Source: Halobacteriales archaeon SW_8_68_21
GTDB taxonomy: Archaea > Halobacteriota > Halobacteria > Halobacteriales > Haloferacaceae
Assembly (NCBI GenBank): GCA_003023405.1
Contig: PXST01000045.1
Coordinates: 1-32,277 of the forward strand
Length of the DNA: 32,277 nt
Reading direction: 5' to 3'
The notes beneath the pieces were generated by a model. The model worked only from the letters and a program-made list of their open reading frames with translations. It was not told where the DNA came from and searched no databases. A program made the position numbers and the translations under genes. Positions 6,890-14,977 of this stretch are shown one piece after another (position 1 is the stretch's first letter; every line of letters starts with the position of its first letter).

Positions 6890-7543
6890 TTAACTCGAAG
6901 GGAACTCGCGGTCGGAACCCGCAGCCCACTCTTGATGTCGAACGATCACCCGCACCGGGACAGTATCCACATTGAGCATCTTCGCCATCGAGAGGCGGTG
7001 CTTCCCGTCATTAAACAGGAGGTGTCCGTCACGACCGACGTTGATCGCCACCTCGTCGTACTGGAGTTTTCCGTCTCTGAGTTCGTCGGCCGACCGGTAC
7101 CCCTCGCGGTCGATCCGCTCGTACAGTCGATCCAGTTCTTCACAGCGTTCACGGAACTCCGATTCGGTCTCACAGCCCCACAGCGGTGCTCCGTTCGTAA
7201 TACAGTCGACGATATTTTGGTAGTACCGCGTCGCCTCCCAGTCGACCCCGTCGGCGAAATGCCGACGGAGCCCCACGTATGGGATGTACTCGTCGAACGG
7301 GATCGATCGGCGGTCCCATTCACCCCGGAAGACGGTCCCCGCACGCGCAGTCCGGAAGAAGCCGGCAAATCGGGTATTTAACGGTGTAAAAACTGGGTGT
7401 CGCTCGCCGTCCTGTGCGTTATCCACCGTGTCGGTGTAGACAGTAACGTGTTCGATTCGGTCGGGGTTGACGTGCCGGATTGTAAATGGGTCGGCTGGTC
7501 GCTGGAGGCGCTTCGTTCGCTCGGTTTCGTATTTATAATCCAT
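6890..7543 (-). CDS. ParB/sulfiredoxin-fold domain protein
   Basis: 217 residues. The C-terminal part DEVAINVGRDGHLLFNDGKH followed by RLSMAKMLNVDTVPVRVIVRH matches the ParB N-terminal/sulfiredoxin fold: a strand, a G-x-H-R-like loop (GKHRL) that binds nucleotide in ParB and ATP in sulfiredoxin-like enzymes, then a helix and a V-P-V strand. There is no DNA-binding helix-turn-helix domain as in a chromosome-partition ParB, so this is one of the stand-alone members, some of which act as kinases or small-molecule enzymes. The rest (an aromatic-rich N-terminal half with a long helical section around EFRERCEELDRLYERI) is not recognised. It follows the HAD-like gene on the same strand after 36 bases, so the two are probably co-transcribed. 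Function is not predictable beyond the fold. Confidence 0.65.
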   Translation of the reverse strand: MDYKYETERTKRLQRPADPFTIRHVNPDRIEHVTVYTDTVDNAQDGERHPVFTPLNTRFAGFFRTARAGTVFRGEWDRRSIPFDEYIPYVGLRRHFADGVDWEATRYYQNIVDCITNGAPLWGCETESEFRERCEELDRLYERIDREGYRSADELRDGKLQYDEVAINVGRDGHLLFNDGKHRLSMAKMLNVDTVPVRVIVRHQEWAAGSDREFPSS

Positions 7544-7579
7544 TTGTTGGCATGCCGCGTCGAGTCCACTCAGTCGGCC

Positions 7580-8101
7580 TCAGTTCGAGAGTCGCCGTTC
7601 GAACCGTTCTAACTGCGGTCGGTAGCAGTCGCCGTGTTCCGGAGTTCGATACGGACTCCCGCTGACGGCGGCGGTGTCTGGTGTGGGAAATGCTCCGTTC
7701 TTCACGGCGATAACGAACTCCGCGGGTGAATAGTACGACCAAGACCGACCGTCCGTGTACTCGGTCACGTCGGTGTCGTCCACGACGACGAACTCAACGC
7801 TCCCGTCGTAGCTCTCCCCGTAAAGCTGGTTGAGGAGGCGAAGCCGGTCGATCCGCCCGGAGTTCATCCGGTCGTACGACGCTACTGGCTCGCAACCGGC
7901 GGTATCAAGTAGCTCCCGCGCCTCACGGGGGGAGGGGATTCCGGCCTCACGACACAGTCGTGGGTTCCCGGTCGCCCAAACGTCGTGTTCCGTACAGTGA
8001 GCGTAATACTGAACCCAGCTAAGCGGTACCGCAGGGCCGTTTTCCGGCGGGTTCACGTCGATCGTCTTGTCCCTGTCGAAACAAAACACGGGATCTCGCA
8101 T
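7580..8101 (-). CDS. HAD-like hydrolase family protein
   Basis: 173 residues. The N-terminus FCFDRDKTIDVNPP carries the HAD motif I pattern D-x-D-x-T, where the first Asp is the phospho-acceptor; VWATGN can serve as motif II (Thr after a hydrophobic strand) and FVVVDDTDV as motif IV (paired Asp for Mg2+). A motif III Lys is not obvious; an Arg-rich helix (NSGRIDRLRLLNQL) lies in its place. The cap domain is small or absent, so a large or macromolecular phosphorylated substrate is possible. It is the upstream partner of the ParB-fold gene. Phosphatase activity is an inference from the motifs; the substrate is unknown. Confidence 0.6.
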   Translation of the reverse strand: MRDPVFCFDRDKTIDVNPPENGPAVPLSWVQYYAHCTEHDVWATGNPRLCREAGIPSPREARELLDTAGCEPVASYDRMNSGRIDRLRLLNQLYGESYDGSVEFVVVDDTDVTEYTDGRSWSYYSPAEFVIAVKNGAFPTPDTAAVSGSPYRTPEHGDCYRPQLERFERRLSN

Positions 8102-8227
8102 GGGCTTTGTTGGAGTTGCTGATGATTAATTCTCGGTCCCACTGACAGCGGGGACCACGGACGGGTCGCGCAGTCGATGTCGTCAACGATGTTTACCGAC
8201 ATCCGGAGAACCACCCAGTGCCGGCCG

Positions 8228-8389
8228 CTAACTGTCGGCAAGAGGCGGATCTCCGCTGGGTGGATCGTAAAGCGTGACCCAGTGGTCGGTGTAGCGAGCC
8301 TCGTGTTCTTTCGCCTGTTTGTGAGCGGTAATACAGTCGTCTAAGCGTCGATTGAGGTCACATTCGTTACAGCGGATTCGACATGCCAT
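8228..8389 (-). CDS. Small zinc-finger-like haloarchaeal protein
   Basis: 53 residues, starting MACRIRCNECDLNRRLDDCI and then TAHKQAKEHEARYTDHWVTL. The pattern C-x3-C-x2-C, a further Cys at 19, and His residues in the following helix suggest a single zinc site, like the many small CPxCG-related proteins of haloarchaea. The ATG at 8389 is chosen because the frame upstream becomes Arg-rich and shadow-like. It lies on the same strand as the HAD-like and ParB-fold genes, 126 bases upstream of them. No function can be assigned; a role as a small regulator or protein-interaction module is typical of the class. Confidence 0.5.
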   Translation of the reverse strand: MACRIRCNECDLNRRLDDCITAHKQAKEHEARYTDHWVTLYDPPSGDPPLADS

Positions 8390-8702
8390 ATGGTAACATG
8401 CGTATGGGAAAACATCAACTTGACGGCTACGACGAGTGGTCTGTTCTCTCGAACGACGGCGACTGTGAGGACCTCCTACTGTTGGCACACACTGTCTGTC
8501 CGGGTCGACTCCACGGTTACGACGGCTCGCAATAATCACTCTCGGTCGATCTGTGATTGATCTTCTTGATGTAGAACAGTTTGGCTGTACACGAATCCCA
8601 GTGGAATCCACTCTCCCATTCGTCCATCAAACGAAAGCAAAATCTGACGCGTTCGACCAGTTATCGCCGCGCCATGTGGCGATTGTATTGTGCCAAATGT
8701 AT
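8390..8702. other. Intergenic region without recognisable gene
   Basis: About 310 bases between the small zinc protein and tRNA-Arg. Open frames here are short and lack haloarchaeal codon bias or known motifs. No repeat of the tRNA 3' end that would mark an attachment site was found. Confidence 0.5.
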
Positions 8703-8776
8703 GGGCGCTACAGGATTTGAACCCGTGGCAACTTGGTCCGAAGCCAAGCACTCTGTCCAAACTGAGCTAAGCGCCC
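8703..8776 (-). tRNA. tRNA-Arg (anticodon TCG)
   Basis: A complete 74-base cloverleaf on the minus strand, without encoded CCA. The acceptor GGGCGCT pairs with AGCGCCC, the D stem is GCTC/GAGT, the anticodon stem CTTGG/CCAAG encloses the loop CTTCGGA giving anticodon TCG (reads CGA), the variable loop is TTGCC and the T arm ACGGG-TTCAAAT-CCTGT is standard. A TATA-like ACTTAATACGG lies about 25-30 bases upstream (8798-8808). The 3' end faces the accessory block at 2.2-8.4 kb. Confidence 0.95.
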
Positions 8777-9107
8777 TTGATTGAGGTTATTTCCGAGACC
8801 GTATTAAGTCCCGCGATTCAAAATCGGCGTCGCGCACTCGGCCCGGTCCGGCTCCGTTTCTCTCGGGCTAAATTCGCGGATGTGACAGGTCGGGAATTTC
8901 CGGCGGCGGTCGGTTCCGCTCTCGCAACCGGATCCGGCGGCTCAATGGTTGCGGGAGCGCGCGCGGACGCGATGTCGGCTTGCGAGGGGCGATCAAAAAG
9001 AATATTATTCGGAGCGGGCATGCTTTGGTAGTAGATGTGTCCTGGTCGTACGGCCTCACGGCCGAACGAGCGGCTCGCGCCGACATCGTCGCCCCCGAGG
9101 TGCGTCC
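8777..9107. other. Intergenic region: tRNA-Arg promoter and upstream region of the RecA-fold gene
   Basis: About 330 bases. The right half of the tRNA promoter lies at 8798-8808. A near-palindromic AT box, AGAATATTATTC (8999-9010), is about 100 bases before the start at 9108 and could be a TATA element of a transcript with a leader, or an operator. No gene is supported here. Confidence 0.4.
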
Positions 9108-9707
9108 ATGTATGAGCTGACGCCGCATTTCGACGCCGAGGTCGAACCCGGGACCAACATCCTGTTAACCGGTCCACCGCTCAGCGGGAAGCGGTCCATC
9201 ATGATGGACGTCCTCGCCGCGGGGACCGACCGCGACGAGGGGGCCATCGCGGTCACCACGAAAGACGGTGCCGACCGGGTGCTCCGCGACTACGAGAAGC
9301 GGACGCCCTACGAGGGGAAACCCGTCGCGGTCGTCGACTGCGTCACGCGCCAGCAGGGCGGTGAGATCGTCGAGTCCGACCGGATCAAGTACGCCTCCTC
9401 GCCGGTGGACATGACGGGTATCGGGATCAAGCTCTCGGAGTTCCTTCAGGCGTTCGGCGACCGGGGCATCGAGCGGAACCGCGTGATGGTCCACTCGCTG
9501 TCGACGCTTTTGATGTACGCGGACCTCCAGACCGTGTTCCGGTTCCTCCACGTGTTCACGGGACGCGTCCAGAGCGTCGACGGGCTGGGCCTGTTCAGCA
9601 TTGACTCGACGGCCCATGACGACCAAGCGATGAACACGATCAAACAGCTGTTCGACGGGATCATCACCGTCACCGAGGACGGCGAGCCGGAGATCCGACT
9701 GGCCTGA
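9108..9707 (+). CDS. RecA-superfamily (KaiC/RAD55-like) ATPase-fold protein
   Basis: 199 residues, a single RecA-like core. The P-loop region is NILLTGPPLSGKRSIMMDVL (about residues 19-38), a GxxxxGK motif in which the usual Ser/Thr after Lys is Arg. ITTKDGADRVLRDYE-type sequence (AVTTKDGADRVLRDYEK), VAVVDCVTRQQGG and NRVMVHSLSTLLMY follow the order seen in haloarchaeal KaiC-like and chemotaxis-associated RAD55 proteins; the last holds a Walker-B-like strand (VMVHS) without a clear Asp. ATP binding may therefore be weakened. The ATG at 9108 follows a GTCC context and gives a compact domain. It stands alone upstream of the CoA-binding gene on the same strand with 70 bases between. Likely a cytoplasmic regulatory ATPase; no specific pathway is evident. 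Confidence 0.65.
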   Translation: MYELTPHFDAEVEPGTNILLTGPPLSGKRSIMMDVLAAGTDRDEGAIAVTTKDGADRVLRDYEKRTPYEGKPVAVVDCVTRQQGGEIVESDRIKYASSPVDMTGIGIKLSEFLQAFGDRGIERNRVMVHSLSTLLMYADLQTVFRFLHVFTGRVQSVDGLGLFSIDSTAHDDQAMNTIKQLFDGIITVTEDGEPEIRLA

Positions 9708-9777
9708 CCGGTCGGTCGCGCGCGAGGCCGCCGCCGCGGGGGAATCCACTTAATCGGGTCGCGCTCGAAGATCGGAC

Positions 9778-10200
9778 ATGCTCATCACCGACGACGGGGG
9801 ACTCGACCGGCTGCTCGACGCGGAGACGATCGCCGTCGTCGGATGTTCGACGACGCCCGGGAAGGCCGCCCACGACGTGCCCGAATACCTTCAGGACCAC
9901 GGCTACCGCGTGGTCCCGGTGAACCCGTACGCGGACGAGGTCCTCGGCGAGCCGGCGTACGACGCGGTCGGCGATGTTGAGGGAGCGATCGACCTCGTCG
10001 ACGTGTTCCGTCCGAGCGAGGAGGTGCCGGAGATACTCGACGCCGTCCGCGAGCGGCACGCGTCACGCGGCGATGCGGGCGCGGCGTGGCTCCAACTCGG
10101 GATCAGTCACGACGAGGCGGCCGCGGACGCGGCGGCCGACGGGATCGACGTGGTCCAAGACCGGTGTATAAAGGTCGAACACGGGCGACTTTACGGGTAG
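9778..10200 (+). CDS. CoA-binding domain protein (YccU-like)
   Basis: 140 residues forming one Rossmann-type CoA-binding domain. ETIAVVGCSTTPGKAAHDVP holds the nucleotide-binding loop, followed by YLQDHGYRVVPVNPYADEVL, AIDLVDVFRPSEEVPEILD, AAWLQLGISHDEAAADAAA and VVQDRCIKVEHGRL, all in the family order (V-G-x-S, P-V-N-P, D-V-F-x-P, W-x-Q-x-G, D-R-C-x-K). These are the landmarks of succinyl-CoA-synthetase-like CoA-binding proteins such as E. coli YccU, which lack a catalytic partner domain. The ATG at 9778 has a TATA-like CTTAATCG about 27 bases upstream, typical of a leaderless message. Biological role is unknown for the family in general; it may sense or carry acyl-CoA. Confidence 0.88.
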   Translation: MLITDDGGLDRLLDAETIAVVGCSTTPGKAAHDVPEYLQDHGYRVVPVNPYADEVLGEPAYDAVGDVEGAIDLVDVFRPSEEVPEILDAVRERHASRGDAGAAWLQLGISHDEAAADAAADGIDVVQDRCIKVEHGRLYG

Positions 10201-10235
10201 TCGGGAGACGACGCCCGCCCCGCCACGTATCCCAC

Positions 10236-11157
10236 TTACCCCTCCCACTCCTCGAAGCTCCGGTAGACGCCCTTCGAGAGGTAGCGCTCGGATGAGTCAC
10301 AGAACACGGTGACGACGGCGTCGTGCGGAGCATCGATCTCGGCGTCGCGGATGTCGCGCGCGACGCGCTTGGCGGCGAGTGCGTTCGTGGACATCGCGGT
10401 CGTCGATCGCCTGAACCTCGTCGACGAGGTCGGGCTCGAACAGCTCGTTCGTGTCGATGTCGTGGGTGCCGATCCCTTCGGTCTTGTACTCCTCGCGTTC
10501 GACGTTCTCGCCGAAGAACTCGCGGTACGCCGAGCCGGCCGGCTCGACCGCGGTGACGTGCGTGTCCGCGTCCGCCTCCCTGAAGTAACGGGCCGTGCCC
10601 ATCAGCGTCCCGGCGGTGCCGCAGCCGGCGACGACCGCACCGACCTCGCCGTCGAGCGCCTCGTCGATCTCGGGGGCGGTCGTCTCGTAGTGCGCCTCGG
10701 CGTTGAGCGGGTTCGAGAACTGCTGGGGAACGACGGCGTCGTTGAGTTCCTCCGCGATCTCGTGGGCGCGCTCGATGGCGAGCTCCATCCCGTCCTTGCT
10801 CGGGGTGTTCACGACCTCCGCGCCGAGGGCGCGCATGAGCTGTTGTTTCTCCACCGAGAACCGCTCGGGGACGACGAAGACCGCGTTCAGCCCGAGCTGT
10901 CCCGCTGCGACGGCGATCCCGATGCCGGTGTTGCCGGCGGTCGGCTCGATCACGGTGCCGCCCTCGTCGACATCGCCGCGCTCTAGCATCCGTTCGAGCA
11001 TGTACTTCCCGATGCGGTCCTTGATGCTCGCGCCGGGGTTGAACGACTCCAGCTTGGCGTACACCGGCACCTCGTCCGGCGAGTCGTGGACGCGGACGAG
11101 CGGGGTCTCGCCGACGGTCTCTAACACCGACGAGAGGGACTCGGCGTGGGTGGTCAT
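10236..11157 (-). pseudogene. cysK: Cysteine synthase (O-acetylserine sulfhydrylase), frameshifted by an internal deletion
   Basis: The gene encodes a PLP enzyme that makes cysteine from O-acetylserine and sulfide. GETPLVRVHDSPDEVPVYAK, SFNPGASIKDRIGKYM (Lys that binds PLP), EPTAGNTGIGIA and the GCGTAGTLMGTARY phosphate loop are intact. After AIDDRDVHERT the frame turns into Arg-rich nonsense, ending at 10297. In another frame the proper tail resumes with ALAAKRVARDIRD, then VTVFCDSSERYLSKGVYRSF, and stops at 10236. Between the two, the segment that normally reads like a T-S-S-G-A-N loop is missing, about 15-20 residues, and the length change is not a multiple of three. The joint is near 10375-10387. 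Start at 11157 follows the family N-terminus. Either a true pseudogene or an assembly error; the rest of the sequence shows no other decay. Confidence 0.75.
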
Positions 11158-11373
11158 GGTCCGGCAAAGGTTGCCGCGGGATTTGTGTGTTGTCATCGCC
11201 CTTTCGGGTTCCGGAAATCCGGGGCGGCGGCGTGACTTGCCGGGAGCCGCTCCCGGAGCGCGGCGCGGTCCGATTCCGAAACGGACGCGACGACGGGTCG
11301 GCGGTCGGACGCGTGTGCGAACCCGCGCCGCGGATCGAACACACTTATGACGGTCGTCCGGCTCCGACACTGT

Positions 11374-13323
11374 ATGAGCGAGACCGATGCGGAGGCCGAG
11401 GTGACGGTCGTCCTGCCGGACGGATCAGCGCTGACCGTTCCGGCGGGCTCGACAGTCGAGGACGTCGCCTTCGAGATCGGCCCTGGGCTCGGTCGCGACA
11501 CCGTCGCGGGGAAGATCGACGGCGAACTCGTCGAGAAGTACGCCGCGGTCCATGAGGGCGCGCGGATCGAGATCGTCACCGACCAGTCAGACGAGTACCT
11601 CACGGTGTTGCGCCACTCCGCGGCCCACGTGTTCGCGCAGGCGCTCCAGCGGCTCCACCCCGAGGCGACGCTGACGATCGGTCCCTCGACCGACGACGGA
11701 TTCTACTACGACGTCACCGATGTCGACCTCAACGAGGCCGATCTGGCCGCCGTCGAAGACGAGATGGACGAGATCGTCGCCGCCGACTACGACATCGAGC
11801 GCGAGGTCAGGTCTCACGAGGCGGCGACGGAGATCTACACCGACAACGAGTACAAACGCCAGATATTAGACGAGGAGGCCGACGACGAGGAGGTCACCTT
11901 CTACGTTCAGGACGGCTGGGAGGACCTCTGTCAGGGCCCGCACGTCGATTCGACCGGCGAGATCGGTGCGGCGACGCTGCTCGAAGTGTCGGCCGCCTAC
12001 TGGCGCGGCGACGAGGAGAACGACTCGCTGACGCGCGTGTACGGCACCGCCTTCCCGAGCGAGTCCGACCTCGAAGAGTACCTCGAACTGCGTGAGCAGG
12101 CTCAGGAGCGCGACCACCGGAAGATCGGTCAGGAGATGAACCTCTTTTCGATCCCGACGGTGACCGGACCGGGCCTGCCGCTGTACCACCCGCCGGGGAA
12201 GACGGTGCTCCGCGAGCTGTCGGAGTTCGCGAACGAGCTCAACCGCGACCACGGCTACGAGGAGGTCGAGACGCCCCACGTGTTCCGCACGGAGCTGTGG
12301 AAGCAGTCGGGCCACTACGAGAACTACAAGGACGACATGTTCCTCCTCGACGTCAACGACGAGGAGTACGGCCTGAAGCCCATGAACTGTCCGGGCCACG
12401 CGACCATCTTCGACCAGCAGTCGTGGTCGTACCGCGACCTCCCGCAGCGCTACTTCGAGAACGGGAAGGTGTACCGGAAAGAGCAGCGCGGCGAGCTGTC
12501 GGGGCTCTCGCGCGTCTGGTCGTTCACCATCGACGACGGCCACCTGTTCGTCCGCCCGGACCAGATCCGGGGGGAGATAGAGTCGGTGATCGAGATGATC
12601 TTCGAGGTGGTCGAAACGCTCGATCTGGAGGTCGAGGTCGCGCTCGCCACGCGCCCGGACAAGTCGGTCGGCGGCGACGAGATCTGGGAGTCCGCTGAGG
12701 AGCAGCTCCGCGACGTGCTAGAGTCCGGGGGGTACGACTACGATGTCGAGCCGGGCGACGGTGCCTTCTACGGCCCGAAGATCGACTTCGGCTTCGAGGA
12801 CGCCCTCGGCCGGGTCTGGGACGGGCCGACGGTCCAGCTCGATTTCAACATGCCCGAGCGGTTCGATCTGACCTACACGGGCGAGGACAACGAGGACCAC
12901 CAGCCCGTGATGATCCACCGGGCGCTGTACGGCAGCTACGAGCGCTTTTTCATGGTCCTGATTGAGCACTTCGACGGGAACTTCCCGCTGTGGCTCGCGC
13001 CCGAGCAGGTCCGGATCCTCCCCGTCTCCGACGAGACGCTCGGCTACGCGCACCGCGTCAAGAACGCCCTCGAAGACGAGGGGTTCCGCGTCGAGGTCGA
13101 GGACCGCGACTGGACCGTCGGCCGCAAGATTCGCGCCGGCCACGATGACCGGCTCCCCTATATGGTCATCGTCGGCGACGACGAACGGGCGGCCGGCACC
13201 GTCTCCGTGCGCGACCGCTTCGAGAACCAGCGCGGCGATGTCGACCTCGACGCGTTCGTCGAACACCTCGTAGACGAGCGCGACGCAAAGCGGACGGAGC
13301 CGGACTTCGTCGGCGAGCAGTAA
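11374..13323 (+). CDS. thrS: Threonyl-tRNA synthetase
   Basis: 649 residues, full length. In order: TGS domain ([20 protein letters not shown], about residues 10-70); editing domain with HSAAH (in [12 protein letters not shown]) and the CQGPH motif ([15 protein letters not shown]), the four zinc-like ligands of the bacterial-type tRNA-SAD proofreading site; class II catalytic core with [11 protein letters not shown], the motif 2 loop [18 protein letters not shown] and motif 3 [17 protein letters not shown]; and the anticodon-binding domain from [14 protein letters not shown]. It charges tRNA-Thr and clears mischarged Ser. The presence of HxxxH/CxxxH shows the bacterial-type editing domain rather than the archaeal D-aminoacyl-like one. 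The ATG at 11374 is preferred over 11347, which lies in the CTTATGA box about 28 bases upstream that may be the TATA element. Convergent with the kinase gene, 8 bases apart. Confidence 0.95.
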   Translation: MSETDAEAEVTVVLPDGSALTVPAGSTVEDVAFEIGPGLGRDTVAGKIDGELVEKYAAVHEGARIEIVTDQSDEYLTVLRHSAAHVFAQALQRLHPEATLTIGPSTDDGFYYDVTDVDLNEADLAAVEDEMDEIVAADYDIEREVRSHEAATEIYTDNEYKRQILDEEADDEEVTFYVQDGWEDLCQGPHVDSTGEIGAATLLEVSAAYWRGDEENDSLTRVYGTAFPSESDLEEYLELREQAQERDHRKIGQEMNLFSIPTVTGPGLPLYHPPGKTVLRELSEFANELNRDHGYEEVETPHVFRTELWKQSGHYENYKDDMFLLDVNDEEYGLKPMNCPGHATIFDQQSWSYRDLPQRYFENGKVYRKEQRGELSGLSRVWSFTIDDGHLFVRPDQIRGEIESVIEMIFEVVETLDLEVEVALATRPDKSVGGDEIWESAEEQLRDVLESGGYDYDVEPGDGAFYGPKIDFGFEDALGRVWDGPTVQLDFNMPERFDLTYTGEDNEDHQPVMIHRALYGSYERFFMVLIEHFDGNFPLWLAPEQVRILPVSDETLGYAHRVKNALEDEGFRVEVEDRDWTVGRKIRAGHDDRLPYMVIVGDDERAAGTVSVRDRFENQRGDVDLDAFVEHLVDERDAKRTEPDFVGEQ

Positions 13324-13331
13324 CTGTGGGG

Positions 13332-14867
13332 CTACAGCCGGTCGATCCCGGTGAACTCGAACCGCGCGCCGCCGTCTTCCGACTCGGTCGTGCGGACCGC
13401 CCAGCTGTGGCCGTCCGCGATCTTCGAGACGATGTCTAACCCGAATCCCGTGCCGTCGGTCGTCGTCGTGTAGCCGTTCTCGAACACTTTCTCGCGCTCC
13501 GTCTCCGGGATTCCCGGCCCGTCATCGGCCACGTAGAACCCGTCGTCCTCCGCCAGCGGGCCAACGGTGACCTCGACGCCGTCGGACGCCGCCCCCACCG
13601 TCCCGTGTTCGACGCTGTTCCGGAACAGGTTCTCCAACAGCTGTCGCAGCCGCAGTTCGTCGGCCCGGAGTTCGAACGTGTCGACCGCTGTTCGGAGCGT
13701 CCCGTCCCGGGCGTCGGTCGTCGCCCAGGCGTCCTCGGCGAGCGCCGCGAGGTCGACGCGGGTCGTCTCGTCGACACCGCCGCCCTCACGCGAAAGCGTG
13801 AGGATGTTCTGGACCAGCGTCTCCATCCGCGAGAGGGCGCGCTGGATCGGCTCGACGTGGTCGCTGTCGCAGTCGTCGGTGAGGAGGTCCATTCGTCCCT
13901 GAGCGGTCGTGAGCGGGTTCCGCAGGTCGTGGCTCACGACGCTCGCGAACTCGTCGAGGCGGTCGCGCTCGCGTTCGAGGCGGTCGGCCGCACGCCGTCG
14001 CTCCAGCTCGTAGCTCACCCACCGCGTCAACAGCTCGACGAACGTCTCTTCGTTGTCGGTGAATGGCTCGCCACGCGGCGTCGTGGCGGCGAAACAGAGC
14101 GTGCCGAAGCGGTCGCCGTCGACATCGACACGCCCCCCGATGTACGTCTCCAGCTCGAACGTCTCGTATGCGGAATCTCCGGCCCACCCCTCGTTCGACG
14201 CGTCGACGATCGTCAGGAGCTGTTCGCGGTCGACGGTCCGCCGACAGTACGCGTCGTCGAGCGGACACGTCTCGCCGGACTGTAACAGGGGATGGTCGGC
14301 GTGTGACGCCTCCACGTGTTGGGCTCCGTCTTCGATCCGCGTAACGAACCCGTTCGGCACGTCGAGGTACTCACAGCCGATCGCCAGGATTTCCTCGACC
14401 TTCTGTTCGAACGTCCGGTCGTGATCGGACGAAACGGCGTACAGCCGCTGGATAGCTCGTAGGCCCTCCGCCTGTCGCTGCTCCAGTTCGCGGCGTTCGG
14501 TGATGTCACGGAGGTAAACCGAAAGCCCCTCCTCGGACGGAAACGCGCGGGCTTCGAACCAAGTGTCCAACGGCTCGTAGTACGAGTCGAACGAGACGGA
14601 CTCTTGTGTTCCCATGGCGCGGTGGTACTCGTCGTAGAACTCCGTCTCCTCGGATTCGGGTATCGAGTTCCACAGGTCACACCCTTCGACCGACTCCGTC
14701 GGGCCGACGGCGTCGTCGCTCATCGCGGACCGGAGGATCCGACGCCCCTGCTCGTTCGCGTACGTGATCGTCCAGTCAGCATCGAGGGCAAAGAACCCGT
14801 CCGACATCCGATCGAGAACGTCCTTGAGGTCCTGATCTGATGCCGATTCGCGCGGGTAGCCGGACAT
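13332..14867 (-). CDS. PAS-GAF sensor histidine kinase (soluble)
   Basis: 511 residues with no membrane segment, so a cytoplasmic sensor. A PAS domain covers about 14-127 (RMSDGFFALDADWTITYANE to YLRDITERRELEQRQ), then a GAF domain about 145-290 (LDVPNGFVTRIEDGAQHVEA; DRFGTLCFAATTPRGEPFTD). The HisKA dimerisation helix contains the phospho-acceptor in DEFASVVSHDLRNPLTTAQG, and the HATPase domain shows the N box (LLENLFRNSVEHG), G1 (VADDGPGIPETE) and G2 (TDGTGFGLDIVSKI). All catalytic residues are present. Cys residues in the GAF part (ETCPLDDAYCRRTV) recall bacterio-opsin-activator-type GAF domains, but no ligand can be named. No response regulator is adjacent; its partner is elsewhere, as is common for haloarchaeal orphan kinases. 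Confidence 0.9.
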   Translation of the reverse strand: MSGYPRESASDQDLKDVLDRMSDGFFALDADWTITYANEQGRRILRSAMSDDAVGPTESVEGCDLWNSIPESEETEFYDEYHRAMGTQESVSFDSYYEPLDTWFEARAFPSEEGLSVYLRDITERRELEQRQAEGLRAIQRLYAVSSDHDRTFEQKVEEILAIGCEYLDVPNGFVTRIEDGAQHVEASHADHPLLQSGETCPLDDAYCRRTVDREQLLTIVDASNEGWAGDSAYETFELETYIGGRVDVDGDRFGTLCFAATTPRGEPFTDNEETFVELLTRWVSYELERRRAADRLERERDRLDEFASVVSHDLRNPLTTAQGRMDLLTDDCDSDHVEPIQRALSRMETLVQNILTLSREGGGVDETTRVDLAALAEDAWATTDARDGTLRTAVDTFELRADELRLRQLLENLFRNSVEHGTVGAASDGVEVTVGPLAEDDGFYVADDGPGIPETEREKVFENGYTTTTDGTGFGLDIVSKIADGHSWAVRTTESEDGGARFEFTGIDRL

Positions 14868-14977
14868 ACGTTCATGTACGCGCCGAGGTGGTTTAGTTGA
14901 CCCGGATCGGCGCTCACGATCCCGGTGACGTGGGCGTTTCCGTCGGGTTTTTGTCGGCGCTTGCCGAAATTGGACGC

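Noticed and set aside
11866..12543. Long minus-strand open frame opposite thrS
   Set aside because: Val/Leu/Arg-rich antisense shadow, common opposite high-GC genes; thrS on the plus strand is certain.
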